DNA of 64,000 nt from Rostrohypoxylon terebratum (GCA_022497145.1 MU385952.1:1-64000), one strand, 5' to 3'. Shown: positions 22,801 through 34,785, numbered from the stretch's first letter. Notes: generated by a model not told the origin, from the sequence alone. Translations and numbers: made by a program.

Positions 22801-24265
22801 TCAGCTTGACCTGCGTTCATTCCGAGGCCATCTGTGCCCGATAAGGGGGTGGGCTCGTCAATCGTCTCGTCCCGCTTCGTCTTTGCCTTTCCAAGGAAGC
22901 CACCGCTGTCGATTCGCAAGATCATACCTACTACTAGTACAATCTCAATCGAGGATGTTGCTAGCATTGCGTGTGCTCGATCATGATATCGTCGTCGTTA
23001 TCGTCATCCTATCCGACGGATTGTTCAGGACCAAGAAACGATGTTGACTAAGAGAACATTGGATGTCGTTAGAGGGAGAATTTTAGGAGGAGGCTAGTAT
23101 CATATACCATTCCTTAGGTTCCTTAGGACCCATCAAGGGGTAACCCTAGTGCACGACCAACACGAAATCGTCCAGTTACACACGAACTTAAGTCTAAAGT
23201 CTAACCTTAGGTACTCGGCTATCAACCCGTCAATCTGACCTCACTCTCCTCACTTCCCCGAACGAGTTAGTCGGACGAGATCTATTTATCTCTGCCCCTC
23301 AAGGCTCCTCTCTCCCCAGCTCCGGACCGGACAGGCCTGCTAGTTAGGTTCTTCTCTCTCCTCTTTCCCAAGAAAGAGTCCACCAAGCCAACCAATTCTC
23401 CCTTTTCATTGGATATTATCGGAAACATGGAGATGTGGTGGGGGTCTCTTCAAGGAAGGAGCAAGATGAGAAAACGCCAAGTGGGCCTAGTCAAACTCTG
23501 GTCTGCATAAGTTGCACAAGTTATGCAGCATTAGGTTAGGGTAGCATGCCTTGACCCAACTTTGATCTAGCGGTCGTTACGAACGGGACACTGGGTGAGG
23601 GGAGCGACGGTTGAGAGCGACCAGTGGACTCAGCAAGTTACCTGGTTACTTTCCTAAGCGGGAAAACCGCGCAAATCACGGGGAGGTCAAGTGATCTTGA
23701 GCCCTGGCGCTCCAGCCGTATCTGAATCGAAATGTTCACGATACACCAGAATGATGCTAGGTACATCAGATCCATGGATCCATAGATCATGTACGTCAGG
23801 TACATTGATTTGGTGAGTGGAATTTGTGTTATGTTGCTGTTAAGCTACAAGTTACAGAATCAAGAGCTTGATTTAAGTACGTCATCTCCATTCATTCATT
23901 CGCGTGAGAAAAGGGGAAAAAGGAACAGGGCCTCGGAGATGGTGAAGATGGTGTTTTGTTAATTTACAGATGCCATCCGGAGGGTTTGGCTATGTGGGTT
24001 TTTTTTTTGCTCCCATCTTTACATGTGTCAGTCAATGCAATGCGATGCCCCCCCCCCCTTTAAGGTTTTTATCCCTCCTATCCACGGGAGTCTTAATGAC
24101 CTCTATTACTCTCTAATGCTGGTTCTCCTATTGAACACGGTGAAAGGCATGGCACCATCGATGATGTTCGATGTTATGCACTCCTTAACACCCCAGATAT
24201 GCTCATTCACACGTTCCGTATCGTAGTGCGAATCCCAGCCTCCGTAAGTATGGAGGTTAAGTTGT
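19809..24265. other. Gene-poor 4.5-kb region
   Basis: No gene I can support. The numerous frames on both strands overlap one another and lack motifs. 22128-22550 and 22779-22967 on the minus strand have a faint look of degenerate secreted or membrane protein sequence, with one hydrophobic stretch, but carry no family signature. The region contains the GC-rich hairpin island (listed separately) and, at about 24001 and 24048, a T and a C homopolymer. Confidence 0.45.
20191..20600. repeat. GC-rich island of clustered perfect hairpins
   Basis: About 400 bp much richer in G+C than its flanks, packed with short perfect inverted repeats. 20195-20204 is a 10-bp palindrome. 20227-20247 is an 8-bp stem with a 5-nt loop, extended by A-C-G-C-C (20221-20225) pairing with G-G-C-G-T (20250-20254). 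20295-20314 is an 8-bp stem with a 4-nt loop. 20439-20457 is an 8-bp stem with a 3-nt loop. 20458-20481 is an 8-bp stem with an 8-nt loop. 20514-20530 is a 6-bp stem with a 5-nt loop. 20583-20600 is a 6-bp stem with a 6-nt loop. It does not match rRNA, tRNA or SRP RNA motifs I know. Candidates are a structured ncRNA, a mobile palindromic GC cluster, or inserted foreign or organellar sequence. Confidence 0.7.
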
Positions 24266-24966
24266 TTAAGTCTATGATCCGAGGTTAGTATTGGTCCTTT
24301 TGGATATTTGCGGGATTTTCGGAATCAACACGTACGAACTTGGCCATGAGGGCAACCATGAGATCGAAAAGACCGATGGCCTCAACGAAGGCGAAACCCA
24401 AAATGGCGTAGGAGAAGAGCTGTCCTCGGAGGGCGGGGTTGCGGGCAACACCGTTGAGGAGAGCGGCGAAGACGAGACCGATACCAATACCGGCACCAGT
24501 TAGACCGATGGCAGCGGAACCCATACCTAAGTTCTTGGAGACCTCGACCATGGCCTGGGCGATCTCAGACGAGTACGCTCGGCGGGGAGTCTGTTGGAAA
24601 GCCTGGCGGGTGGTGGCGCTCAAGATCTTGGAGGCCTGCTGGCGCTTGACGGTCTGAAAGGGGGTGGCATTGCCTGACGCCGGGACGTGGTCAGCTGGCG
24701 CACGCACAAAATAAAAAATATTTTACGTTGGGGGTAATTAATTGTGGTGACAAAGACTACGATGATATAATTGATGGCATTGACGTCAACATCAATTGCC
24801 AATGGCAGACGATTTATGATTGAGCGAATTGATGATGGTTAGGTTGAAACATACTGATAGTTCGCTTAGCAGCGACGGTGGTCAATTGAGCTCGCATGGC
24901 AGGTCGAGCGACCTTGGTGCCCATGGAGGAGGCAAGTCTCGAGGCGACAACACGGGCGGAGGCCAT
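24266..24966 (-). CDS. atp9: Mitochondrial ATP synthase subunit 9 (c-ring proteolipid) precursor
   Basis: Nuclear-encoded subunit c of F1Fo-ATP synthase, which forms the proton-driven rotor in the inner mitochondrial membrane. Exons 24966-24855, 24673-24336 and a 6-nt last exon 24271-24266 give 151 aa. The last intron (24272-24335, GTACGT...CATAG) removes a stray tail and restores the canonical end M-A-K-F-T. Residues 1 to about 70 are an Arg/Ala/Ser-rich import presequence. The mature part starts near A-Y-S-S-E-I-A-Q and holds two hydrophobic helices joined by the polar R-N-P loop, with G-A-G-I-G-I-G at 97-103 and the proton-carrying Glu135 in F-A-F-V-E-A. Very close to the Neurospora-type precursor. 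Other filamentous ascomycetes are known to carry this gene in the nucleus. Confidence 0.97.
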
Positions 24967-27900
24967 TGTGATTGACGTAGGTGTGATGGAGGGGAGAGGT
25001 GTCGATTGAAAAGACGAAAATGGCAGATGAGAAAGAAAAGATGAGAGCTTCTCAAAGTCGGTGATGGAAAAAAAATCAAGCTTGCTGACTGGTGTGTGTG
25101 GGAAAGGAAGAAAAGAGAAGGGAGAGCTTCGGAAGAATCGAGAGGAACCAGGTCGGCTAGGTCGCTACACTAACAGGTAATGTTGCCGGGTCGGGGGGAA
25201 GGTTCAATCACCTGGCAGTCGGGACTCGGTACAGCGTCGGTCTTTGGGAAGCATGGAAGTACCTTTTACAGGTCTACAGAATGTACTGTAGTACATACAA
25301 TACACTAACTGCCTGGGCAGGTGCTAACTAACGACACCATTCTAGGGTACATACGTAGAGTGACAAGAGACAACCTGGACAACCTGGAAGAGTGAGAAGC
25401 CAAAAGCATAGGCCACAACTCGAAACCTACATAGAGGCATAGGTGGATGACGAGTGGACCCTTGGACCCAAAAATGATCAAAGCTTCTTGAGAATTTTTC
25501 ACTACGTAGTGGAGGCTACCTAATTGGGACAAGGCTGACGATAATTTTTGACTGTTTGGTAAAAACAAAGCGCCGCACTCGGGGAATACCGGGTCTTCCC
25601 TTAACAGAAACCCGAGCTTATTTTACTGCGTAACTCTTAAACACCTTTTTGAGGCTTTTTCATCACCTTCTTGGCGAGCTTCACGATCCATGACTTCCGT
25701 CTTGTTATTTCGCATACACTGTCAAGATCAATTTGTTGCGTGTTGATAATTCAATGTTGATTTGAATAATTTTATTTTGATTTTTTACCTAAGAATGCTC
25801 GCAATAATTTCAGCATGTCTTGCGTCTTACACTGAGGTCTCATCCCGGACACCAGGACACCACATGTACCCAGTACATTTAGGACATTACCTAGTACTAG
25901 GTAGGTACGTTGAAAAAGCAAAGATTATGTGCACAAAGAGAAAAAAAATAAGAAAATATTAAAATTAAGAATAATTACAGACAACCCCCACTACAATGTA
26001 CATGGAGGTTGGGGGGGGCGGGGGGGGGGGGGGGGGGGCGGGGCGCGGGGCGGCGGGGGGGGGGGGAGGGGGGGTTCGAGAGGGNNNNNNNNNNAAAAAC
26101 AAAACATATTTTGCAAAAACACAAAAAAAATAAAAAAATATTAAAATTAATAATAATTACACAAAACCCCCCAAAAAATTTAAATTTTAATAACCCCCCC
26201 CCCCCCCCCCCCCACCAAGACTCATCATTGTCAACGATTAAGACCTCTGGCCTCTGGAAACACGTGGGTGGAGCTTCACAAGGCACACAATAAACAGGCA
26301 AGAGGGATGGAGCAGAAAAGATAAAAGCGCGTTGCATCCTCGGGTTCCGGGAGGAAGGAGCTTCACAGAAGATTCCGTTTGGACTTTTTTTTCAATTATC
26401 TAGAGCACTTGCACTTGCTAAGAAATTCCCTCAATGGATTCTTTCAGAGAAGTCGCTCATTTACATGGATAACATGGATAACTAGGTCCACTTTGTATTG
26501 TACCTAGTAGTCGACCAAAGACACCAAAGGTGGATCTCGATTCTTCGAGCTGTCTTCCATCCTTCCATGCTACGCACATCGAACCCGTTGAACCCATTCA
26601 ACCACCTGATCCATCACATCCATCATCTGTAATCATCCCAACTATTTCGTACAGGTACCCTAAGCTCACCTAAGCATCATCTACATCTACGGATAACCCT
26701 GTTCCTAGTTCCAAGTTCCACTGGACACGATAGTATCCGTCCGCTACGTATCACCACCTCCCGAAATGCGGCTGCACGAAAGGCACTTCCCCTACCACTC
26801 GTCCGGTTATCTGCCTTTTCTGCGTTTCCAGGTGCAGTTTGGCTTCGATCTAACCTTTTATTTTTGGAAACCAGCCAATAGGAGCAAAACCATGGACTCC
26901 TTAAGATTTTCCCGACGATCACCGAAAAAGGGCTGACTAGTCTCTCCTTTCCAGTCAATTCCTCAATTGCAGGAAAATGCGCAGACGCGTGCAGTTACAC
27001 TGTTACTACACTGCTACTCTATGCTGTACTGCTGCTCTACTACCTACCACCAAATTGGGTTGAGAACCTCCCAGGAGTCCGGGAAATGAGAAATATGAGT
27101 CAGTGGGTCTTGTGTTGCGAAAAGATTTTTTCGGGCCAGTCAGATTCGAGCTTTGCAACATGCAGCTATCGCCGGGATTGCTTCTTTTAAGCCTCAGTGC
27201 CTCAGGCAGCTCAGGATAACATTTTATTGAAAGCCCAAGGGAACCTCCCTTCCCTCCCTTTTTTTCCTCATGCTCTCGCCGATTCAAATCGCAAAGTTGA
27301 CGGATGTCGACATCCTAACATCGGATTTGCGATTGAACATATATGGTAATGTCCACCTGGAAGTTACCGGAAGAGGATTCGAGGAGTGGATTTTCCATCT
27401 ATCTAACATCCACAATGCATTCTCTATACCAAGCGGTATGTATATACTGACATATGAGCGGTATGCATATTGATCTTCTGAATATCAGAATTGCTTGGGT
27501 GTTGACTCTGGGTCCAATGCTGTCCGCTCCTTTCCCCATGAAGCGAGATGAGGAATGACGAGAATTCGCCTTTTTTTTCGATGATGCTCAGCTGCATCGG
27601 TATCCGGTTTGAGAATTCTCCGACTTCCCATTTTCAAGATTTTCATCCTCTCTCCGTCCTCGAGACATGAAAATCGTTACATTTACAGGTAATCTATCAC
27701 GTGAGTATACCCAAACAATCTGGACATGGGTGTGTATATACGAACATGGTATATACACACCGACTTATACACCTACTTTTGTACCCCGACGAAGATATCA
27801 CAATTCGACATAGGAAATTATAAATACCCATACCGATTCTATACCGATTCTGAATCAGGGGTAATGACTATGACATTTACCGCTAAATCGCCCCAGCGGA

Positions 27901-28616
27901 CAAGTTGTCAAAAGGGTCAAAACCCCTTACACTTAGGTCGATTAGGGCCAAGCTGAAAAAGTGTCCCAGGTGTGTGCTACGCGCTACTACTACGCAGTAC
28001 TAGGTATACTAAGCGTACTACGCAGGTAACACCCGCATAGTGGACTTAGTGGACTTTGCCCTGGCTGCCGTGGGTAGATTTTATGTAAGTATCCGTCATA
28101 GATGCGCGGATGCCTGTCGAATCCCGCCAATATCCGCCAATGATCTGCCAAATACCCCCAAAATACCTGCCCTCCTGCCCAGTCTACGCCGGTCTACCTG
28201 CCCAAATTCATGGTACACGTATCTGACGTTCCCCACCTACCTCGTGAAAGCTCGGGCCAAGTTTTGCCATTTTTTACCCTTTTCACCACTTTCATCACTT
28301 TCACATGAACCCTGTTACACGTGTATCTACGTAGCTGGCGCCCCTTCTTTAAACCTCGATCTCCATCTTCGTGATCTGCGATATTACAAGTTCTGAGAGC
28401 GTCTTGTTATATTGACTTGTTGATTGTGTACTCCTTTCAACCAATTTCCTATTATTATCATCATCATCATCATCGTTGCTGCTGTCCGATTCTAATTCAA
28501 AGCCTCACCGTGCTATTCCTCCGATTCTAAGTTTTTTTGCCGCCTTTTCATAGCCATATACAACATTTCCATACCCAATTCTATTTAAGATATCACGTAT
28601 ACGAAATATATCAGTT
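24967..28616. other. Gene-poor region with an assembly gap
   Basis: No supported gene. It starts with the ATP9 promoter, which has a long pyrimidine tract on the coding strand. The frames on both strands at 25975-26337 run through homopolymers and the N gap and are artefacts; those at 26677-27473 and 28040-28396 lack motifs. The last 200 nt before 28617 should be the leader of the next gene and include a CAT trinucleotide run near 28458. Confidence 0.5.
25921..26217. other. Assembly gap (10 N) flanked by homopolymers and a degenerate direct duplication
   Basis: The gap is at 26085-26094. Left of it lies a poly-G-rich tract (26010-26075); right of it a poly-C tract (about 26194-26213). The A-rich sequence at 25921-25990 recurs at about 26101-26170 with many changes to A or C but shared landmarks such as A-T-A-T-T-A-A-A-A-T-T-A-A and A-A-T-A-A-T-T-A-C. 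The pattern looks like a low-quality read end placed as a second copy. Confidence 0.8.
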
Positions 28617-30068
28617 ATGCAACAGGTTCTGCCCTTTGTCCAAGTCAGAGACCTCCCCTCGGCAGCTTCATTCTACTCAGCCATAACCCAGCCGTTGAAG
28701 CTTCGATATATCTCTGCCAACTCAACTTCTGTAGTATATGGTGACACCACCACTGGTGTCCCGAAGCCGGTCCTGGAAGTAAGGAGAGCCGGTTCTGGAT
28801 CTTTTAGGCCGGCGCGTGTCGTCCTTTCAGCCCAATCGCCACAGATTCTAGCTGCTTTCCGTTCTGCTGCTATACGTGCAGACCCTGATCTACCGATCGA
28901 AACTGATGGCAGGAGCCGTGTAGAACTTACCGACTACGATGGAAACAGAATAGAAGCCGTATGCTCAGGGGGCGAGGAATACCCTCGCTCCTATGGCCGC
29001 TCAGCAACTAGCTCCGTCGCCTCGCGCGAGCCCCGTGCTCCAGGGATAAGGCGGAGTGCCACCATCTCAGCCATGGAAACGCCATCTCGTGAGACCCCTA
29101 GGAGCGGAATGGGCGCTGGTCTCAGCACCCTCCTCGGAGCTGCGGCTGCGGGTGTAGCCATTGGCGGCGCAGTGACCTACGCTATGATGAGGAATGACCG
29201 CCAGCCGGTCGCGTATCAGGAATACGAAGCGCAAGGCTACGCACAGAATTCCTATCCACGACGAGGATCAGTTCAAGATCCGCCTTCATACCAGCAACCT
29301 AGGTATATCGAGGACTCACCGTCTAAGAAGTATCCCCCCGTTAGCTATGGGCGGTACGCTCAGCTCGAGGCTCCGCCACCTCGGAGCAGGGCGCCGGATG
29401 ATCTCAATGATGGACGTTCGAGCCACTATGGCGGAAGGGGTCGTCGGAGCAGCGAGGCAGGCTCGATGAGACGCCCACTTATGATTGCCGATGGGGAGTA
29501 CAACACCACCGGATCCCGAAATGGACTCGGTCAGCGTCTGCTCATGGACCATGAGTACCGCAGCCAAGTGGACGGCGACGACCGCCGCAGCTACGCGCCT
29601 TCCAAAGCACCGTCGAAGTACACAGCAACCCCGTCTAAAGCGCCGTCTAAGCACCACGCCGAGTCTACATACCGCAGTCGCGATAGTTCTAAAGTTAGAG
29701 CACCAAGGCCGGTCGAGGCAGAGACGTATGTTTCAGCGCGAACAGCGCGGTCTGCTAGCACGGTGCGGCCGCCAGCCCAAGCACCCACGTACGAGCGAGT
29801 CGGACGCAGCCGCGCGAACAGCTACGTCTCAGCGCGGGAAAGCAGGGCGAGCTGGGAAGACTGGGACGACGACGAGGAGGATGACAACGTGAGCTTAGCG
29901 CCAAGCGATAGCATCAGCTGCATCGACGACGAGGAGCGTAGCAGGCGGAATCACCGCCGCGGCTCACAAGCCGGAGCGCCTTCCGCAGTGGGAAGGTACA
30001 GAAAAGTCGTCAACGAGTTCGACGGGAAGAGGAAGCCTTTGTACGGCTCCGAGTACAACCATCATTAG
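28617..30068 (+). CDS. VOC/glyoxalase-fold domain fused to a membrane segment and a long disordered tail
   Basis: Single-exon gene of 483 aa. Residues about 3-116 resemble a half-unit of the vicinal-oxygen-chelate fold (glyoxalase/bleomycin-resistance): V-Q-V-R-D-L-P-S-A-A-S-F-Y at the N-terminus and D-Y-D-G-N-R-I-E-A-V at the end. The usual first metal His is absent, while the terminal Glu113 is kept, so metal-dependent catalysis is doubtful. Residues about 165-190 (G-A-G-L-S-T-L-L-G-A-A-A-A-G-V-A-I-G-G-A) form one Gly/Ala-rich membrane helix. The rest is Ser/Arg/Pro-rich and disordered, with short repeats (A-P-S-K units; S-Y-V-S-A-R-x-S-R-A and T-Y-V-S-A-R-T-A-R) and an acidic D-D-D-E-E-D-D patch. 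Function unknown. Confidence 0.75.
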   Translation: MQQVLPFVQVRDLPSAASFYSAITQPLKLRYISANSTSVVYGDTTTGVPKPVLEVRRAGSGSFRPARVVLSAQSPQILAAFRSAAIRADPDLPIETDGRSRVELTDYDGNRIEAVCSGGEEYPRSYGRSATSSVASREPRAPGIRRSATISAMETPSRETPRSGMGAGLSTLLGAAAAGVAIGGAVTYAMMRNDRQPVAYQEYEAQGYAQNSYPRRGSVQDPPSYQQPRYIEDSPSKKYPPVSYGRYAQLEAPPPRSRAPDDLNDGRSSHYGGRGRRSSEAGSMRRPLMIADGEYNTTGSRNGLGQRLLMDHEYRSQVDGDDRRSYAPSKAPSKYTATPSKAPSKHHAESTYRSRDSSKVRAPRPVEAETYVSARTARSASTVRPPAQAPTYERVGRSRANSYVSARESRASWEDWDDDEEDDNVSLAPSDSISCIDDEERSRRNHRRGSQAGAPSAVGRYRKVVNEFDGKRKPLYGSEYNHH

Positions 30069-31652
30069 CTTGCCTATAAGTTTATAGGAAAACCCTAGGC
30101 CACTTTCTATGAGAAATAAAACGGGAAAGGAAAAAAAAATATCGGGATTTTGGTGAGCAAACGACTTGGAACGTAATGACAGCATGAAATGAAAAAGGAT
30201 GTAAGGGAGTACCTACTACCCAGGTACGCGTACACGCAAAAACTATCTCACGACACAGACTCTTGTATGGAAGGAACGGGATTGGACTATTCTACGCATT
30301 GAAAATCATTAGCATATATATCATACATCTCCGGAGGAAACATTTGCATACATCATTTTTGGGCATTCGGTAGGAATTTTGGGGTTACTTGTTTTTTTGT
30401 TTCTGTGTCTTGGGAGGAGAATGTACAAGCAAGCGAGTAAGTCAATGAAGGGGAACGATATGAGATTAAGAGGTGTAGGTGTGATATGAAAAGATAGTGG
30501 ACGGGAGGTCTTTTGAACGGGATTCTTGTTAAGGCGGTTTGCATGGACGGATCGCCCGTTATATATACCTACCTGTGTTTTTTCTTGGTATCTCGAGGCT
30601 TGGGGTTTATTCCTTTCTTTGCGCGAGGGCTTGTTGGCTTAGCTTATTTATGTTGATATGAGTGATGAAAATATAACGGCTTTTTTTCTTCTCTTCTACA
30701 TGGGTTGTATGCTCATTGCCTATCATTGCTTCATTGACGTGTCTTTGTGAACGTAGAGGCTCTAATCCCAATGTGATTCTAGATGATGCTAGAAAGGAGT
30801 CTAGGTTGAGGACTCGAGAAAATTAGTAAGCGCGTAGTTAATTCAAATTACTCGAAATACCATGACTGCGCCGTCTATTTGACCCCTAGGGCCTAAGTAA
30901 CTAGAAGGGAGAACTAGGCGGTGCTATCCAAATCCAAAGATGACTGATACCGTAGACCTGTCTCTTTCCCGAGCCAGTGCATATGTCTCTTCGGGACCTA
31001 GATACACGCCATAGGGGTGATTCCTGAATGTTGCCGTCGTGTTGGTAAAGGATTTGACCGCGGGAAGCTGCATCCTCCCGAGATTGAAACACAAATGTCT
31101 CATCACCTCACTTCCGCGGTCCATTGGAATAGATTTCTAACCGTTCTAAGGTTCTTTTTAATTCCCTCCATATACCTACCCACCTAACTAGCTCGAAATT
31201 TCCACCTGTTCCCCTGGTCCCCTGGTCCTCGGACCTCTGGCCGGGATCACCAGGAATTGAAATTTCGACGCACATAAACCTAAGGGACGGAAGTTTTATT
31301 TGACGTATCGACTCTTTACAGAGATGTATCACAACGCGTTATATTATACAAGTTGCTAGGATATACCTAGGTCAGCATACGCCGATGCCGATTTCCGAAG
31401 GAAGATCGCTTCGAGACACTCTAATCACGAATACCCTTATACGGACGGTGATACCGCACGTCATGAACCAAGCATCACGCCAGCAAAAAGCATTTCGCGA
31501 ATTACCAAGTCCACTTATCAAATACACCGGGGCAAGTCATCTCGCTAATAACAATGCTATAGGGTACAGGGGTATCTTCGGGGTATCTCAACAACGACGA
31601 CATCTGACCAACTCCCAGGTCTCGTGAACTACAACAATCAGTCTACCCACCC
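30069..31652. other. Convergent spacer
   Basis: Separates the 3' ends of the VOC-TM gene (+) and the MYST gene (-). Small frames on both strands here have no support. Confidence 0.45.
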
Positions 31653-33730
31653 CTAAGCTTCATCGACTTCTTCCTCTTCGTTCTTGCCGACAGCGTAGCC
31701 CTCGATGAACCCGTTCGGATCGCACGTTTGCGTGAGGTCGATCTTGTTAGCTTGGACCCAACGTCTAACAGCCTCTTTATCAAGTCTGACTTTCGGCACA
31801 GCCCTGGCCTCCTTCGGTTCAGCCTCGCCTTCCTCGCTCGAACCGCTACCGCTCTGCTCAGCTGACTCGCCAGCCACATCGGTAGGATTGGGGCATATTT
31901 CCTCAACGATGTCCATGTCTCTTAGCACAGCAAGGCAGTCTTCGGGTACTATCCAAGTAGCCTTGGAGCACTGATCAACGCTGATCAAGTACTCTCCATC
32001 TGTCCCCTTCTCATCCGCACCCTCCTTCTTCTGCCCACCATCGGCATCATCTCCCTCTCCCTCTTCATCATCCTTTTTCTGAGGCTTAGATATATCTAAC
32101 CCTAGTAGCCATCTCGCGATCTCGCCCGCCCAGAACCTTTTATAGCCTTTGCGCCCGAGTTCCGAGATCGGCTTTTCGGGGCCTCCGAGAATTCCCTCGC
32201 GGCGGGAGATCTCGTACGAGACGCCCATAAGCAGGGCACCCAGCCCCTTGCGCTGCCACGGCGGGAAGACCAGGATACACGCTAGATTATTGTTGTCCCA
32301 GCTAAGTTTTTCCTTGGAGAAAAAGCCTACCACTTGTGGCCTGCTTTCGGGCGTTTGGTAATGATGAGGATTTGAGGTATTCGTTGCAGATGGGTGGGGT
32401 TGGGAAAGAGGCTCGTTTAGATGAGTGTTGTTGGTAGATGGAGGTTGTTGCGCGTCGGATGGTTGCGGAGGGGTGTAGACGAGGAGAAAGTAGTTGAACC
32501 CGGTAACGTCGAAGAAAACAGACTTGTTATCGAGGAATAGCTTTGCGAACAGGGACAGGTTTTGACAGAATAGCTATAAATAGAGGGAGTCAGCTCCCAA
32601 TCCAGATATGGGTTTTGTGAAATGGGAGGGAAGGGAATGTCTTGACTTACTCCATCTTTCTCCCCGTCAACCTCCCATACACTCCACTCGCCCTCATCAG
32701 TGATCATTTTATCAGCAGATGCAGACGCATTTGCATGCGCACCAGCATCACTCCTCTTCCTACCCCTTCCCTTTACCTTCTCTACGCCTTCAGTCGCAGC
32801 TATCTTTACAGTCCTCCTGCCCTTAGGATGTGTATATACTTTCGTCCCCGGCATCCGGAACGTGCGCTCGCATATCCTAACATGTTCCCACCACATTACA
32901 AGTTCCCTGCTATACTTGAAGCAACACGGGCACACGTACAGACGTTCCAACATGGGCGGGGGATTCCTCTTCCCTCCGCCGATCCTACCCCCTATCTTCC
33001 CCCCTCCATCTCGGTCTTTACTCCCCTGTCTATCCTTGCCGCCCGCATTCGTAGTATTCGAAATATCGCCCAAAACCTCCTTGCCGTAATACGAAGGATA
33101 CCACGCCTTAAAGCAGATATCTCCCAAGACGACTTTGTCGATGTTGCGGTCCGATCGCGGCGTCGGCGGGGGCTTGGATAGTTTATCCGCGGAGTGCGGG
33201 CGTTTCGGCGTCGCTATCTTATCTGTTGCAGTAGTCTGCGTCGCACGAGAATGTTGTGACTGCTGGTGTTGTACAAATGACTTCGACAGTCTCCTCTGTG
33301 TTGGCTCTGCGCTCGTATTCGCATTTGTTTTCGCCAAGGGTTGTGGCGGTGGAGGGGGGGGTGACGGTGACGGTGACGGTGACGGTGTAGAAGGTCTTAG
33401 TAATTCGACCTCCTCTATCTCTTCCTCATCTTCGTCTTCGGGGGCGTCGTAGATGGAGGATTGTGGTTGTATATTTTCCTTAAGCACCTTCTCTTCTGAG
33501 ATATTCCTCGTTGGCGGTCTACCTGGTCGTCTCGTTGGCGGCTGCTTTGACGCGTCGATTCTAGCGCTCCTAGCTACAGGAGGCTCCGTGTGCGGGTTAT
33601 TAAGTTGTTCTGTCGCGCCAGCGCGTACGCGACCGCTCCTGAGCTGTCGTTCAGGTTCGTCGGGATGTTGTCTCGTCGCGCGCCGCGGGGGCGGCTCGTC
33701 TTGAGGTCTCTTGCGCTTCTGTGGCGCCAT
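31653..33730 (-). CDS. MYST-family histone acetyltransferase (Sas2/Sas3-like)
   Basis: Two exons (33730-32651 and 32573-31653, intron 77 nt) give 666 aa. It transfers acetyl from acetyl-CoA to histone lysines in chromatin. Residues 1-190 are basic and disordered. The MYST core starts near 200. The C2HC zinc finger is complete (Cys267, Cys270, His283, Cys287). After a basic linker the catalytic core has L-F-C-Q-N-L-S-L-F-A-K-L-F-L-D, F-F-S-K-E-K (445-449), the active-site Cys459 in N-L-A-C-I-L, the acetyl-CoA loop Q467-R-K-G-L-G, and catalytic Glu481 in S-Y-E-I-S-R-R-E-G. Insertions of about 35-50 residues lie between finger and core (about 312-345) and at about 393-440, and there is an acidic stretch near 525-555. 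No chromodomain is seen, which argues against Esa1. Sas2 versus Sas3 is not settled. Confidence 0.9.
33361..33387. repeat. GTGACG minisatellite inside the MYST gene
   Basis: Four and a half copies of a 6-nt unit, encoding Ser-Pro repeats on the minus strand within the disordered N-terminal part of the acetyltransferase. Confidence 0.85.
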
Positions 33731-34785
33731 TCCTTATCGCAACTCCTGACTATGCGATTGTGACAGGGTCATGTCAATTAGGTGCGTCTGTGCAGTGTCG
33801 CAATATGATTGAGTCGAAAATTAAAGAAGAAATACAAATTTGGAGAATTGAAAGTTAAAAAGCAAAGAAAAGTAAACGAAGTCAAACCTTCAGGTATGGT
33901 GACAAGCGATTACGTAATAAGAAAGGTTGAATTCGAAGCTACGATGACTGGAGTAAAGTTACATTGAACCTTAAATGTACCCCACGTGACACCCCTAAAG
34001 ATGACCAATCTGTCCAAGCCTCCAAGCTGCAATAAGCTTTGGAAGAAGTGACTCAATGGAGATTTCTTTTTTCGGGCTCCGAAACTTTAAACCATCATCC
34101 ACTTTCATAAGGTTGTTTGCTACAAGTGTTATCTGTAGAGTCGACCCAATGTGTTCAGATATCAACGGCTAAGCGCCGATATCAAGGGGTAGCCTACGTA
34201 TCAGCTTAAAAGTAAATCCATGAATGAAGCCCTGTACAGGAGATGGACGTCGAAAAGTTCCGCGCCAGTATCCAAAGACCAGAATCTTGAAATTCGACTA
34301 CTTACCACATTAGACTATACATGCAAAGGCAAAGCGGTAGCAACGGCGATACGCAAAGGTGATTGCATGTGTAGAAAGAAGACCGCGAGCTTCAGCTTCC
34401 TGGCTGGCCGCACGGATGACAGTGATGTTAAAACATGACGGGAAAAGGAACCAATACCACGCCTTCCCGTCTCTTCGGAAACTAGTTAAAGGAGTAGGTT
34501 AAGTACGCAGTAGTACTAGTAGTTGTTGGGAAAGGCAGCAGAATGGAAGGCTCTCCTCTTCCTGCCGTTTATCTATTACAATGAGAGTCTCAAATGACGT
34601 TCGTTTATAGGAGTTGGCTACGCCATATGCACCCTCTCAACTTCTCTCTCGTTTGCAGACTACAAGCCTATCACCCATGATAAAAGCAGCCTTTTCGCCT
34701 CATGTACCACTATTATGAATTGGTAATGGCGGGAAAGCAGCGCCAATGAGTCCTCCCATTTCAGAATACACAGGTTCGAATTATG
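33731..34785. other. MYST promoter and Rpn3 3' region
   Basis: Both flanking genes are on the minus strand. No gene supported; the frame at 34220-34438 lacks motifs. Confidence 0.45.

Noticed and set aside
22128..22967. Minus-strand frames suggesting a membrane or secreted protein
   Set aside because: No family motif and no consistent frame; kept only as a weak remark in the spacer entry.
25929..26337. Open frames on both strands through the N gap with Gly- or Pro-rich runs
   Set aside because: They are translations of poly-G/poly-C tracts and Ns, so they are artefacts.
32642..33704. Plus-strand open frames opposite the MYST gene
   Set aside because: Antisense shadows; the minus strand has the C2HC finger and catalytic motifs.
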